A stretch of 62,923 bases of DNA from Bacillota bacterium (GTDB taxonomy: Bacteria; Bacillota; Clostridia; Lachnospirales; Lachnospiraceae): assembly GCA_023391695.1 (NCBI GenBank), contig JAEWAK010000071.1, positions 1 through 62,923 of the forward strand. Reading direction: 5' to 3'. The position numbers and the translations under genes are program-made. A model generated the notes under the pieces. The model did no database searches and was not told the DNA's origin. It saw nothing but the letters and a program-made list of their open reading frames with translations. Below are positions 35,367 to 45,044 of the stretch, piece by piece; the first letter of the stretch is position 1; every line of letters starts with the position of its first letter.

Positions 35367-35984
35367 ATGGTAAATATCAGAATGAATAAGGATAAAGTAA
35401 GGATTCCCAAGCAAAAACGCAGTATTGAAATAAAGAAGAAAATAAAAGCAACAGCCCAGGAGTTATTCTCTGAAAAGGGATATTATAATACATCTTCCAA
35501 TGAGATTGTAAAGATAGCGGGAGTATCCATCGGCGCTTTTTATTCATATTTCAACGACAAAAAGGCGTTATTTATCGAAATCCTTCATGAATACAATCAA
35601 AACGTAGTTGCCCAGGTTCCAATAAAATCTTTTCAGTATGGCGACATTAAGGAGATGATTGAGCAGTATATCCTGGCTGTGCTTCAGGCGCATAGTTATT
35701 CTCCCGAATTTCACCGGGAAATTCTTGCCATGGCATATGCGGATGATGAGATTAGGGGGATTATCGATCATTATGAGGCAGCGATGATCGCACAGCTCAC
35801 ACAGCTCTTGAACGAAAACCGAAGCCTTATAAGAATCACCGACATCGAACAAGGCGCCTATCTGATTTTCAAAAGTGTGGAAGAGGTTATTCACAATATA
35901 AGAGTATTTGCTCATCCTTGCGATGAGACTGCTCTGATTCATGAATTGACCGATATGATCAGTTTATATGTAATAAAGCAGTAA
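35367..35984 (+). CDS. TetR family transcription regulator
   Basis: 205 residues. The N-terminal helix-turn-helix is IKATAQELFSEKGYYNTSSN / EIVKIAGVSIGAFYSYFNDK. The C-terminal ligand domain is not assignable. It is divergent from the MBL hydrolase and should repress it and itself. An in-frame ATG five codons later is an alternative start; neither has a strong ribosome site. Confidence 0.85.
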   Translation: MVNIRMNKDKVRIPKQKRSIEIKKKIKATAQELFSEKGYYNTSSNEIVKIAGVSIGAFYSYFNDKKALFIEILHEYNQNVVAQVPIKSFQYGDIKEMIEQYILAVLQAHSYSPEFHREILAMAYADDEIRGIIDHYEAAMIAQLTQLLNENRSLIRITDIEQGAYLIFKSVEEVIHNIRVFAHPCDETALIHELTDMISLYVIKQ

Positions 35985-36155
35985 GCTTTATAAGCTTCGA
36001 GTGTCGCCGATTCTATGCCTTTAATCACGTAGATATATGAGGCAACCGGCAGGAAAAGATATATACGGAGGTAACCTTGCGCGCAGGTTTCAGACTCGAA
36101 TGATAAGAATTTTGAAAAAAAGAACAGGCAGTAATAGATCAAATAAATATAAAAA

Positions 36156-36250
36156 GCCTGGGTACCAAAAGTCCACCCAGTGTATTGAATGAATATAGTG
36201 AATATAAATATTCATAAAATACACTTCTATCGTACTTTCGACACCCAAGC
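36156..36250. repeat. Long-hairpin element
   Basis: GCCTGGGT pairs with ACCCAAGC, and TGTATTGAATGAATAT with ATATTCATAAAATACA inside it. It occupies most of the 359-base gap between the TetR gene and the flavodoxin gene, with no ORF. A related core is at 32478-32513. Confidence 0.55.
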
Positions 36251-36257
36251 CATAACT

Positions 36258-36310
36258 CAAAGCAGATATTCACAATCTGCTCTGCTGCGGCTCTAACCGA
36301 TTACACAGCT
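36258..36310 (+). repeat. Dispersed CAAAGCGGATATTC repeat, copy 3
   Basis: CAAAGCAGATATTCACAATC, TGCTCTG, CTGCGGCTCTAACCGATTACACAGC. The tail matches the inverted copy at 20121-20172. Confidence 0.5.
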
Positions 36311-36343
36311 GAGTTTTATACAAAATCAAAAATTTCATAATAC

Positions 36344-36865
36344 TTAAATAATTTTCTTTACCTCTTTCACAGCCATATCTGTCAATTTCGTGATATCTTT
36401 CTCTTTTAACCGGTAAGCAGACGTATCTTTACGGGCCGGTTTGGGATTTGACGGCAGCAGGTCCGCAATATGCAAATCCAGGATGACTGCCGGATCTGTT
36501 CCGGTCCGTTTATTTAATTCTTCCCTCAGTTTTGAATTGGCACCGTCCGCACCGCCGCTGATGGAAATGAAGCCATACTTCCCCGGGTGTTCTTTCAGAT
36601 ATTGGAAGTAGGGGCGAAGCGGTGAAGCGATATGTCCCATCCAGACAGGAGCAAAAAAGAGAATCAGGTCATATTCCTTCATCTTGTCCGGAGCCGGATG
36701 TACCTGCGGTGTCCGGCTAAAAACCATATCCAGGATAATTGCCCCCATGGACCGGGATTTATCTTCTGAAACCTGAATATGCCCTGCTGACAGCTCTTTA
36801 GCGACGTTTCCTGCCAGTGCCTTATTGTTGCCTGTATACGAGTAAGAAATAATTCCTATGTTCAT
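36344..36865 (-). CDS. Flavodoxin-fold protein
   Basis: 173 residues. The start GIISYSYTGNNKALAGNVA is the FMN phosphate loop, with LFFAPVWMGHIASPLRPYF and SISGGADGAN later. It probably carries electrons or senses redox in the cytoplasm. Last gene of the TetR-ApbE-FMN_bind-flavodoxin set, 13 bases after the FMN_bind gene, so co-transcribed. GGAGGT precedes the ATG. Confidence 0.82.
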   Translation of the reverse strand: MNIGIISYSYTGNNKALAGNVAKELSAGHIQVSEDKSRSMGAIILDMVFSRTPQVHPAPDKMKEYDLILFFAPVWMGHIASPLRPYFQYLKEHPGKYGFISISGGADGANSKLREELNKRTGTDPAVILDLHIADLLPSNPKPARKDTSAYRLKEKDITKLTDMAVKEVKKII

Positions 36866-36878
36866 ACGTACCTCCTGT

Positions 36879-37337
36879 TTAATCCGTCTCTGCCTGTTTC
36901 AGTGCATTTTCCAGTGCCTTTAAATGTGCCTTGGAGGTGAGGGTCGCACCGCTGATGACGTCTACCTGAAGACTCTGGGATTCCACCACAGTGTCAAATA
37001 GATCCTCCACACTTTTACCGTTCCTGACTTCTATCGCTTTGCCTTCCTTATCCAAGGCACCCTTTAATATTTTGATATCCGCAATCTTGCCTCCGGATAT
37101 TGTCACCTCTACCTTAGCATCCCGTAAATGATCCTTCGTTCCGACATATTCCCCAACATAAGTACCGTCCTTCAGTTTATTAAAGTTTACGTCCGCTATG
37201 GTAAGTTCCTGGATTTCACGTCTTGCCGGTGAACTGATGAGTATACCTCCTATCAAACCCGCTCCAATCACTCCAATTACAATAAGAATTATAATCCACA
37301 CTTTATTTTTCCCCTTTCTTCCTGAAATTTTGCTCAT
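36879..37337 (-). CDS. FMN-binding domain protein, predicted flavinylated
   Basis: 152 residues. One N-terminal membrane anchor (about 10-31) is followed by an external FMN_bind domain ending DVISGATLTSKAHLKALENAL. The SGAT Thr is the site to which ApbE attaches FMN in RnfG/NqrC and related proteins. It probably moves electrons at the outer face of the membrane. It overlaps the end of the ApbE gene by 35 bases, a sign of coupled expression with its modifying enzyme. Confidence 0.85.
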   Translation of the reverse strand: MSKISGRKGKNKVWIIILIVIGVIGAGLIGGILISSPARREIQELTIADVNFNKLKDGTYVGEYVGTKDHLRDAKVEVTISGGKIADIKILKGALDKEGKAIEVRNGKSVEDLFDTVVESQSLQVDVISGATLTSKAHLKALENALKQAETD

Positions 37338-38403
37338 TCCTCTGCTCCTTTCCTATAATTATTGTCTTGATACCTTCAGCACTATGAAAGCATTCTTCCA
37401 ATCCCCCGGTAATATAAACCTGCTGGTCCCTGTCCACCAGAACCGCTTCCGCCCTGTGCGAATGTGCCAGGTAATCAAGCCCCTTGCTTATACCGGCTGC
37501 AAATATGGAAGTTGAGAGTGCATCGGCTTCCATTGCACTGTCTGCGACTACGGTGACACTGGTCAGCTCAGTTTCGGCCGGATATCCGGTAACCGGATTC
37601 AGGATATGGTGCCGCCGCTTACCCTCACGGTCTATAAAATACCGTTCATAATCCCCGGAGGTAACCACCGCTTTGCCGGTTACCTCTACCGAACCCAGCA
37701 GGCTGCCAAAGTTTCTCGGATGCCTTATACCCACACGCCAGGGAGAGCCGTCGGGTTTGTTCCCCAGTACGGACACACCCCCTCCGATATTGATATAAGC
37801 TGAGACAATACCTTTCTTTTGTAATATTTCCATACAGCGGTCACCGGCATAGCCTTTCCCGATACCGCCCAGGTCAATGGACTGCCCCTGCTTACTAAGC
37901 CCTGCTTTTCGCTTTCGGGCATCCAGAATCAAATCATGATAATCGACCAGGGAAAGCACCCTTTCAATGTCATCTTCCTCTGGTACATCCGTGGCATGCT
38001 TGTAATTCCACAGATCAGTCAGGGGGCCGGTTAAAATGTTAAACATTCCCTGTGTGAGTTCAGAATACCGGATCCCACAGGACAGAACCTTATAAGTCTC
38101 TGTACTGATCCTTAATGTGCCTTTCCCCCCGGACTGATTCAGTCTGCTGACTTCACTGTCCGGAATAAAGCGGCTGAGTTTGTTTTCCAGCCGGTTAATT
38201 TCCGCCAGGGCACAGCCGACCGCTTTCTGCGCATTAGTACCAAAAACCTTGTATATGATTTCCGTATTTATGCCAAAGCCTCTGTATTCTGCGGCTGTGT
38301 TTTTGGCTGTGTTTTCCCGAAAGTGTGATTTTTTCTCCTGGTTTAAGGTTTTATATGGTTTTTTAAACCTTATTCCGTTCCAGCATAATTTTAATGTACT
38401 CAT
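37303..38403 (-). CDS. apbE: FAD:protein FMN transferase
   Basis: 366 residues. An N-terminal extension of about 40 residues has no clear signal peptide or lipobox. The ApbE core shows LSRFIPDSEVSRLNQSGG, IDLGGIGKGYAGDRC (FAD-binding), INIGGGVSVLGNKPDGSPW, HHILNPVTGYPA and a metal-binding ADSAMEADALST. It transfers FMN from FAD to a Thr/Ser of FMN_bind proteins. The target encoded next door and the reductase at 54290 both carry the acceptor motif. How it reaches the outside without a signal is unclear. Confidence 0.88.
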   Translation of the reverse strand: MSTLKLCWNGIRFKKPYKTLNQEKKSHFRENTAKNTAAEYRGFGINTEIIYKVFGTNAQKAVGCALAEINRLENKLSRFIPDSEVSRLNQSGGKGTLRISTETYKVLSCGIRYSELTQGMFNILTGPLTDLWNYKHATDVPEEDDIERVLSLVDYHDLILDARKRKAGLSKQGQSIDLGGIGKGYAGDRCMEILQKKGIVSAYINIGGGVSVLGNKPDGSPWRVGIRHPRNFGSLLGSVEVTGKAVVTSGDYERYFIDREGKRRHHILNPVTGYPAETELTSVTVVADSAMEADALSTSIFAAGISKGLDYLAHSHRAEAVLVDRDQQVYITGGLEECFHSAEGIKTIIIGKEQRNEQNFRKKGEK

Positions 38404-38440
38404 CTTTATTTATTGCCCTCTGCATCACAAAATTCAATAT

Positions 38441-38466
38441 TGAATGAACGTATATCAGTTCATTCA
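38441..38466. promoter_or_regulatory. Probable TetR operator upstream of apbE
   Basis: TGAATGAAC and GTTCATTCA are exact inverted copies with an eight-base centre, between the TetR stop and the apbE start. A similar palindrome (GAATGAA..TTCATTC) overlaps the TetR gene's own promoter. Confidence 0.6.
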
Positions 38467-38497
38467 TTTCTGCTTTTAAGAAAACTGCCCTGCTGCT

Positions 38498-39088
38498 CTA
38501 TTCGGGACAGTTTGTCAGACTCTGCATAATCAATTCCGTCATATGCTCCAAAAGCTCTGGAAAATATGCAAGCCCTATTTCCTCTTTGTGGGTATCCACA
38601 TTGATAATTGCTGCAAAAATAAGCATAATCATTTTATTGTCGATGTCTTTTCTCATTTTCCCCTGGTTTTGCCACCGGGTCACAATTTCCAGGAAGGTAT
38701 CATATAAAAAGTCGACAGTTAAAAGCCCGTTTTCCTCCCGGTACATCTGCTCGATTTTTTCAAATACGCTTTTATTGTACCATTCCTTAAGGATAGGATT
38801 CTCTTTTATACCTTTGATATTCAGTGCAATCATTTGTCTTACAACTATCACCGGTTCCTGGTTCAGGTCAAGGGAATCCAGAAGTTTCTTTTTTAATTTT
38901 GCATTCTCTTCCAGAAAGATCTCCATAAACAGCTTTTCTTTGGAAGGATAATAGTTATAAAAGGTTCCTACTGCCATTCCTGCCATTTTTGTGATTTCAG
39001 AAATATTGGTATCCTTAAACCCCTTATCGCTGAACAATATTTTTGCACAGTCATATATTAGTGTTTTTTTATCTTCCACTGTAAACAT
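38498..39088 (-). CDS. TetR family transcription regulator
   Basis: 196 residues. The helix-turn-helix spans LFSDKGFKDTNISEITKMAG and MAVGTFYNYYPSKEKLF. It is upstream of apbE on the same strand and flanked by two matching palindromes, so it probably represses itself and the flavin operon. The ATG directly abuts CGGAG; a GTG four codons later (VEDKKTL) has better spacing and may be the true start. Confidence 0.85.
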   Translation of the reverse strand: MFTVEDKKTLIYDCAKILFSDKGFKDTNISEITKMAGMAVGTFYNYYPSKEKLFMEIFLEENAKLKKKLLDSLDLNQEPVIVVRQMIALNIKGIKENPILKEWYNKSVFEKIEQMYREENGLLTVDFLYDTFLEIVTRWQNQGKMRKDIDNKMIMLIFAAIINVDTHKEEIGLAYFPELLEHMTELIMQSLTNCPE

Positions 39089-39094
39089 CTCCGC

Positions 39095-39149
39095 GAATGA
39101 ATATTTTTTATTTCATTCATATTCTAGCAGGGTAAAAACATTTTGTCAA
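39095..39149 (-). promoter_or_regulatory. Promoter and operator of the TetR gene
   Basis: TTGACA (39144-39149) and TAGAAT (39121-39126) with 17 bases between, on the minus strand. The palindrome GAATGAA..TTCATTC (39095-39118) lies over the transcription start, fitting autorepression. Confidence 0.75.
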
Positions 39150-39194
39150 TATCCTTTCGGCCATTTTTCCCCAAGGCAGACGCAAAAAGAAAAA

Positions 39195-40115
39195 TTACTC
39201 CTTTACACCGCCAATGGTAAGCCCTGTAACAAAATACCGCTGTAAGAAAGGATAAAGCGCCACGATAGGCAGACTGGTCAAAATTGTTGCCGCGGCCCTT
39301 ACTGATTTAGTCGTAACCTGTGCACTTGTACCGGAAAGACCTGCCGTATTGGGATCGCCGCTTAACTGACTTACGGAGGATAACAGCTTCATAAGCTCAT
39401 ACTGCAGGGTTGTCAAATCGTCTGCCATTCGGTTATACAGCATGGTGTCGAACCAGGAATTCCACTGGCCCACGGCAATAAACAGGGCAACGGTGGCAAA
39501 AACCGGCTTGCACAAGGGCACAATGATCTTAGTAAAGACTTTAAAATAACCGGCACCGTCCATCATGGCCGATTCCTCCAGACTGTCCGGCAAGCCGTTC
39601 ATGTAGGTCCTGATTACCAGCATATTAAAGGCGCTTACCATTCCGGGTATAATATAAACCCAGAAGCTGTTCATAAAGCCCAATTCCTTAAAAAGCAAAA
39701 AGGTGGGAATTAAACCGCCGTTCACATACATGGTTAATACATACAGAATGGATATGGGCTTTGCAAAGATGAACTTCTTCCGGCTTAACACAAAGGCAAT
39801 CAGAGCAGTGGTAAAGAGCTGCAGCACCGTTCCCGCTGCCGTTCTGAGCACGGAGATATAAAGCCCGGTCATCATGGATTCCTTATGCAGTACCGTGCTG
39901 TAATTGGTCAGTGACCATTTGCGTGGCCACAAATAAATACCGCCGCGCAGCGCATCCAACGCATCGTTGAAAGATATGGCAAGGGTATTTAAAATCGGGT
40001 ATACGGTTACAATTACAAAGGCCGTCAAAATCAAGCCTATGGTAAATGAATATATAACATTCTTCAGAATAAATTTTTTATGTCCTTTTTTATAAATCGT
40101 TTTTGTTGCTTCCAT
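39195..40115 (-). CDS. Oligosaccharide ABC importer permease (LplC/YtcP-like)
   Basis: 306 residues, six membrane segments. The EAA loop LEESAMMDGAGYFKVFTKII (E-S-A variant) precedes IVPLCKPVFATVALF. It ends with YFVTGLTIGGVKE, the hallmark C terminus of LplC/YtcP-type permeases. GGGGGGC precedes the ATG. Last gene of the importer, 12 bases after the partner permease. Confidence 0.9.
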   Translation of the reverse strand: MEATKTIYKKGHKKFILKNVIYSFTIGLILTAFVIVTVYPILNTLAISFNDALDALRGGIYLWPRKWSLTNYSTVLHKESMMTGLYISVLRTAAGTVLQLFTTALIAFVLSRKKFIFAKPISILYVLTMYVNGGLIPTFLLFKELGFMNSFWVYIIPGMVSAFNMLVIRTYMNGLPDSLEESAMMDGAGYFKVFTKIIVPLCKPVFATVALFIAVGQWNSWFDTMLYNRMADDLTTLQYELMKLLSSVSQLSGDPNTAGLSGTSAQVTTKSVRAAATILTSLPIVALYPFLQRYFVTGLTIGGVKE

Positions 40116-40127
40116 TCTCTGCCCCCC

Positions 40128-41102
40128 TTAGAAAAGCCTTTCTTCCCCGGCTTTTTTAGCCGAATAATTTGCCAGTAAAATCAAAACAATACTTACCAGG
40201 CTCTTAAATATACCGGCTGCCGTACCAAGTGAATAATCCATCTGGCTGATACCAAATTTCAACACATAGATATCAATTGTCTGGGACACGCTTTGTACCA
40301 AACCATTTGTTAATAAATACTGTATTTCAAAACCGGAGTTCAGTACATTCCCAATATTTATCAACAGCAAAATGAATATGGTGGGCTTAATGCCCGGCAG
40401 GGTAATATTCCATATTTTACGAAGTCTTCCGGCTCCGTCAATGGAGGCCGCCTCGTACAAATCGGGATTAATTGCCGTAATAGCCGCAAGATAAATAATA
40501 CTGTTCCAGCCTGTTTCTTTCCATACATGGGCAAATCCTACAATCCACCAGAAAAGTCCTTTATAGGTAAAGAAATTAACCGGTGCGTTAAGAATATGCA
40601 GTTTAACAAGAATCTCATTCATAATTCCGCCGTCAACGGATAAAACATCCTGAAGAATACCGCATACGATAATCCAGGATAAAAAGTGAGGCAGATAGGA
40701 CACGGTCTGAACAAACTTCTTCGGTCCCTTGCGCATCACTTCATTTAATACCAAAGCAAAGCCTATGGCAAAAACAAAGCTCAATACCAGATTGATGACT
40801 CCCATTGCAAGGGTATTGCGTATAACTCTGATAAAATCCGAATTATCTACAAAAAGAAATTTAAATTTATCCAGGCCGACAAACTTAGAACCAATGAAAC
40901 CGTCCTTGGGCTTATATTTCTGAAAGGCCATAATCCAGCCTGTAAGCGGAATATAATTAAATATAAGCACATAGATTATGAAAGGAATTGATAATAAAAT
41001 CAGTTCCTTCTGCTTTTTTACTTCTTTCCAGGTAAGTTTAACTTTTTCTTCCTTAACTCTTACTGCTTTGCTTCTTTTTATTCCCGTCATTGCTATTACC
41101 AT
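40128..41102 (-). CDS. Oligosaccharide ABC importer permease (LplB-like)
   Basis: 324 residues, six membrane segments after a basic N terminus. ILLSIPFIIYVLIFNYIPLTGWIMAFQKYKP (given as landmarks IPFIIYV and YIPLTGW) is typical of LplB. The EAA loop is LYEAASIDGAGRLRKIWNIT. It pairs with the next permease; AAGGAAAG precedes the ATG. As in other Lpl systems no ATPase is encoded here. Confidence 0.9.
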   Translation of the reverse strand: MVIAMTGIKRSKAVRVKEEKVKLTWKEVKKQKELILLSIPFIIYVLIFNYIPLTGWIMAFQKYKPKDGFIGSKFVGLDKFKFLFVDNSDFIRVIRNTLAMGVINLVLSFVFAIGFALVLNEVMRKGPKKFVQTVSYLPHFLSWIIVCGILQDVLSVDGGIMNEILVKLHILNAPVNFFTYKGLFWWIVGFAHVWKETGWNSIIYLAAITAINPDLYEAASIDGAGRLRKIWNITLPGIKPTIFILLLINIGNVLNSGFEIQYLLTNGLVQSVSQTIDIYVLKFGISQMDYSLGTAAGIFKSLVSIVLILLANYSAKKAGEERLF

Positions 41103-41185
41103 ACTTTCCTTTATGATAAAGCAGGCGGTTATGGCAACCTTACCGCCTGCTCTTGGTCAACCTATTTTGCTGTAACTGAATCGTT

Positions 41186-42901
41186 TTATTCTGCCGGTCT
41201 TACATCCCTGCCCTGAATTAATTCGATTCTTTGGTAAACCGCTTCCTGCACCTCCGCAAAGAAATTCTCCGGCTTGCACTCCTTGTAGGCATCCAGATAG
41301 GTTGCCCATACAGAGTCGAAATCATCTGCAATTACCACCTGGGGAAGATGCTCGTGCTTGGTCTCCTCCATCATGGTCCAGGCCAGTCCGCCGGGAGTTT
41401 CCGTAGTCATTTCACCAACGAAAGAATAGATCGGGTACCAGGGTTGTTCATTACCGTCAATTTCATTGTAATCCAGCATATCGACGTAAGTTTCCGCACC
41501 GTATGCCTTTAAGCATTCCTGTACCTCCGGCTTTAAGCTTACAAAAAACTCGGAAGGCTGTGTCTCCGGAGTCATGGCATTCTTTCCGTCCGGATTCATA
41601 CCGGAATAGTTAGGAAAATAACCGTAAGAGCAAATATGGGATGCCTTATACTCAGATTTAACGGCATTGTCACGCATTTCCTGTTCCCTGTAAAATAGTC
41701 CCTCCTCGTCAACTAAATAATCCTCACCTTCCACACCCCAGCTGCGCAGAGTGATGATTTCCGGGTCTAATAAATCATTGACAAACTTAAGGGCACCCTC
41801 CACATCCTCACAGCTTTTTGTAATACTTAAGCCGCCGCTTAAAACAGCCGCTTCATTTGCCGCAAAATACATTTCTTTCATACCCGGCTCAATGGTAATT
41901 CCAAGAGGAACATAGGTACAGCCCTCCAGGTTCTGGGATTCAACAGAATCTTCCGCCGTAGCAAAATCCCAATGTTGTTCTACCATACAGAGTACGCGCC
42001 CGGAAGATATTTTCTCCAGGAACTGATCATGATTCATTGTCATAAATTCCGGATCAATAATACCCTTTTTATATTCTTCATTTAACTTTCTAAAATACCG
42101 CTCCGCCGTAGGCGTGGTATTATAATCAATTACCTCAAAGGTCTCAGGATCTACAATGCAACGGCCATTATTGGGATATCCGTCCAGGAACTGGGGCGGA
42201 TTCTCAAGGCAGAAGTAATACCAGTCATAGGCCAGAATTTCAAATGGAATAACGGAAGAACCATCCGGCATGGCAGGATTTGCTTCGTAATACTTCCCCA
42301 AAAGCTCAAACAGCTGATCCAGGGATTCAACCTCCGGATAACCGGCCCATTCCAATACTCTGGTCTGGATCCAGAACGCCTCTCCGTTCTGCTGGGTATC
42401 CATCAGCCTCTCGTTGATATTGCCGAACTGGGGAATGGAATAGATATGTCCATCCTCCTGCTTTAAGGAATTCCATTGGGACTCACTCCACAATTTCTTA
42501 ATATTGGGATATTGGTCCAAATATTCATCAATTGGTACCAATGCCCCGGCATCCTGCAATTCCGGAGTCCAGTTTATAAAATCCGGAAATTCATCGCTGG
42601 CAATCAGCATACCAACGGCTTCCTCGGCTGTCTGGCCGGTTAACCAGGTTTCCTTACACTTTGCGCCTATTTTTTCGGCAATTATTTGCTGAATGTCATT
42701 ATTATCGTTCAATTCAATACCCTGCCGGTCAAAAAATGCTGTAAATTCCTTAATTCCCTTTGATTCCGAGCTGCTGCCGGAAGCCGATTCCCCTGTCGAT
42801 TTTGCCCCCTTACTGTCCGCCTCTTTATCCTTTGTGCAGCCTGTGAAAGAGACAAGCAACATTGCCATACACATCATAATTGCAAGTATTCTCTTTTTCA
42901 T
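41186..42901 (-). CDS. Oligosaccharide-binding lipoprotein of ABC importer (LplA-like)
   Basis: About 571 residues. Signal peptide MKKRILAIMMCMAMLLVSF with lipobox FTGC, then a Ser/Gly/Lys-rich linker. The length and features (EKIGAKCKETW, FTAFFDRQGIE) fit family 1 long binding proteins of the LplA type. The neighbouring GH8 exo-oligoxylanase suggests xylo-oligosaccharides as ligand. The start follows AGGGAGG; earlier in-frame codons are unsupported. Terminator-like hairpins upstream indicate its own promoter. Confidence 0.88.
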   Translation of the reverse strand: MKKRILAIMMCMAMLLVSFTGCTKDKEADSKGAKSTGESASGSSSESKGIKEFTAFFDRQGIELNDNNDIQQIIAEKIGAKCKETWLTGQTAEEAVGMLIASDEFPDFINWTPELQDAGALVPIDEYLDQYPNIKKLWSESQWNSLKQEDGHIYSIPQFGNINERLMDTQQNGEAFWIQTRVLEWAGYPEVESLDQLFELLGKYYEANPAMPDGSSVIPFEILAYDWYYFCLENPPQFLDGYPNNGRCIVDPETFEVIDYNTTPTAERYFRKLNEEYKKGIIDPEFMTMNHDQFLEKISSGRVLCMVEQHWDFATAEDSVESQNLEGCTYVPLGITIEPGMKEMYFAANEAAVLSGGLSITKSCEDVEGALKFVNDLLDPEIITLRSWGVEGEDYLVDEEGLFYREQEMRDNAVKSEYKASHICSYGYFPNYSGMNPDGKNAMTPETQPSEFFVSLKPEVQECLKAYGAETYVDMLDYNEIDGNEQPWYPIYSFVGEMTTETPGGLAWTMMEETKHEHLPQVVIADDFDSVWATYLDAYKECKPENFFAEVQEAVYQRIELIQGRDVRPAE

Positions 42902-42992
42902 TGAAATCCTCCCTTTATTTTTTTCACCTTTTAAGCGATGCTTTATTTTAGCACATTTGCACAAATAGATACTTCATACAAATTATATAAAA

Positions 42993-43035
42993 AACCACCA
43001 CAAAGTATATATATATAAATTGCGGCGGTTATTTT
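42993..43035 (-). terminator. Terminator of the histidine kinase gene
   Basis: On the minus strand AACCGCCGCAA pairs with TTTGTGGTGGTT (one mismatch), followed by TTTTATATAA. It separates the kinase gene from the binding-protein gene. Confidence 0.65.
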
Positions 43036-43100
43036 GATTTTCTTTATTGATTTTTTATTTAATCCAGATTTGTTTTACGTTTTTTTGAGCATTTTGCTGT

Positions 43101-44930
43101 CTATTCTTTTTTAATGGCTTCCACCGGTATCCTTACCGTGATACAGGTACCTGTCCCCTCTTCGCTTTCAATCCGTATTCTGGTCCGGCTTCCGCAGTAT
43201 TTTTTCACACGGATACATGCATTTAACATTCCAAGGGAACAGGATTTCATTAAATCATCTATTTTCGCTTCATTCAGTAATTTTTCCAATTTTTCCACCT
43301 GTTCTTCACTCATGCCGATACCGGTATCTTCAATTTCAATATACAGACAGGAATTTTCTGTATAGGCAGTGACGAAAACCGTGCCGGAATGCCCCTCCCG
43401 GTTTAACCCATGAACACAGGAATTTTCTACAAAGGTTACTATCATCAGGCTCGGTATCCTATAGGAGCCGCAGCCGTCTTCAATTCGCAGCTTATAATGA
43501 AAACCCTCTCCGTACCGGTACTTCTGCAGGCTTAAGTAATCCCTTACAAAACCGATTTCCTGATCCAGGGTAATCAGGTCGGAGCCCCACTCGGCACTTT
43601 TTCTCATTAAGGCTGCCAGACTTTCAATCATACGGGAGGTTTCCTCCTCCCCTTTTATGACACACCGCATACGAATGCTTTCCAGCACATTAAACAAAAA
43701 GTGGGGATTAATCTGGCTGTATAAGGCAAGCAGCTCCGCCTGCTGCCTGGCAAGATGAAGCTCCTGCTGTTCCAATTTGCTTTTGTATTCGTATTCAATT
43801 AAATTCTGCATTCTGGCGGTCATAAGGTTATAATTACCCAGCAGTTCCCCGATTTCATCCCCGCCCTCACATTCCGGAATCAGGTGAAATTCCTCATCCT
43901 TCATCTTCTTCATGTATTTGCCAAGTAATAGGATTCTTTTCGTAATAGAATTGCTGAATAATGTAAGCATAAAAGCCGGTATTAATGCATCAGCCAGAAA
44001 CAAAACCGTAAGCAGCCACAAATTGTCTTTTAACATAGAAGCATAATTGGATTTATATCCTTTTAGATAGACATCAAAATCAAAGCCATAAGCAGTGAAT
44101 GACTTATGAATTTGGATTTCATCCACAGGAATTTTTGATATATTATCAAAATCCTCTTTTCGTTCACTGTCACTTTCATCGTTACCGAATATTATTTTAT
44201 CCCTATGGCATACATAGACAGTCGTGTCAAACGCGGAGCTTTTAATCGCTTCATCCAGCTTGTCATAATTCAGATCCAGCTTTACAATTTTCTCAATATC
44301 GCTCATTTCAATGTAGCTTAATTTTCGGATGACGGAAATCATACGGTTTTTTTGATTGATATCAATTGATTCATTATAATACGGATAAATAAATAAATCT
44401 TTCTCAGACCGGATAAATCTCCTGTACCATTCTTCCGACTGAATCGTATCTATACGGTAATATCTTCCGCCGTTTAACATCGTGGGATTATCGGAATACA
44501 GGGTTATACCGCTGATTAAATGCTTGGAGCTTGCATAAAAAACATAATTTTCAAAAACCCTGTTATAGGCCTGCAGGAATTTTCCATTATTATTATAATA
44601 AGTATCCAGGAATTTATATATAGAATTACTGGCGTATATATCTACTGTTAAATAAGCCGCACTCTCTAAGGAAGAAGATATATCATGTGCTACCGAATCG
44701 GCGATATTATTAATATTTTCAACCCCTTCGTCATGGGAAGCTTTCACAGCATTTCCTATGATAAAGATATTTGTTACCAGTACAGGAACCATTACGCAAA
44801 ATACATATAAGTAGATTGTTTTTGCTCTTATTTTACGGTTATTGATATTAAGCAGAACTCTTTCGTATACTGTACGGATATACTTTTTGATTTTCTTAAA
44901 AATAGGATATCTTGATTTCTCACAGCCCAT
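43101..44930 (-). CDS. YesM-type sensor histidine kinase
   Basis: 609 residues. The N-terminal membrane segment (about 38-60), an extracellular sensor domain to about 300, a second membrane segment, a HAMP domain, then His_kinase with QINPHFLFNVLESIRM (phospho-accepting His) and the ATPase N box FVENSCVHGLN and G box IEDTGIGMS. It presumably senses oligosaccharides, perhaps with the importer's binding protein, and phosphorylates the regulator at 46165. GGAAGAT precedes the ATG. Confidence 0.9.
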   Translation of the reverse strand: MGCEKSRYPIFKKIKKYIRTVYERVLLNINNRKIRAKTIYLYVFCVMVPVLVTNIFIIGNAVKASHDEGVENINNIADSVAHDISSSLESAAYLTVDIYASNSIYKFLDTYYNNNGKFLQAYNRVFENYVFYASSKHLISGITLYSDNPTMLNGGRYYRIDTIQSEEWYRRFIRSEKDLFIYPYYNESIDINQKNRMISVIRKLSYIEMSDIEKIVKLDLNYDKLDEAIKSSAFDTTVYVCHRDKIIFGNDESDSERKEDFDNISKIPVDEIQIHKSFTAYGFDFDVYLKGYKSNYASMLKDNLWLLTVLFLADALIPAFMLTLFSNSITKRILLLGKYMKKMKDEEFHLIPECEGGDEIGELLGNYNLMTARMQNLIEYEYKSKLEQQELHLARQQAELLALYSQINPHFLFNVLESIRMRCVIKGEEETSRMIESLAALMRKSAEWGSDLITLDQEIGFVRDYLSLQKYRYGEGFHYKLRIEDGCGSYRIPSLMIVTFVENSCVHGLNREGHSGTVFVTAYTENSCLYIEIEDTGIGMSEEQVEKLEKLLNEAKIDDLMKSCSLGMLNACIRVKKYCGSRTRIRIESEEGTGTCITVRIPVEAIKKE

Positions 44931-45044
44931 GGAACATCTTCCTTTTTCTCATTATCCGGGATATTATGCATAGATTCAATTCTATAAGACCTGAAGCATT
45001 ACGTCCCGAAATAATATTCTTCCCGTATAAAAAAGACTATAATA

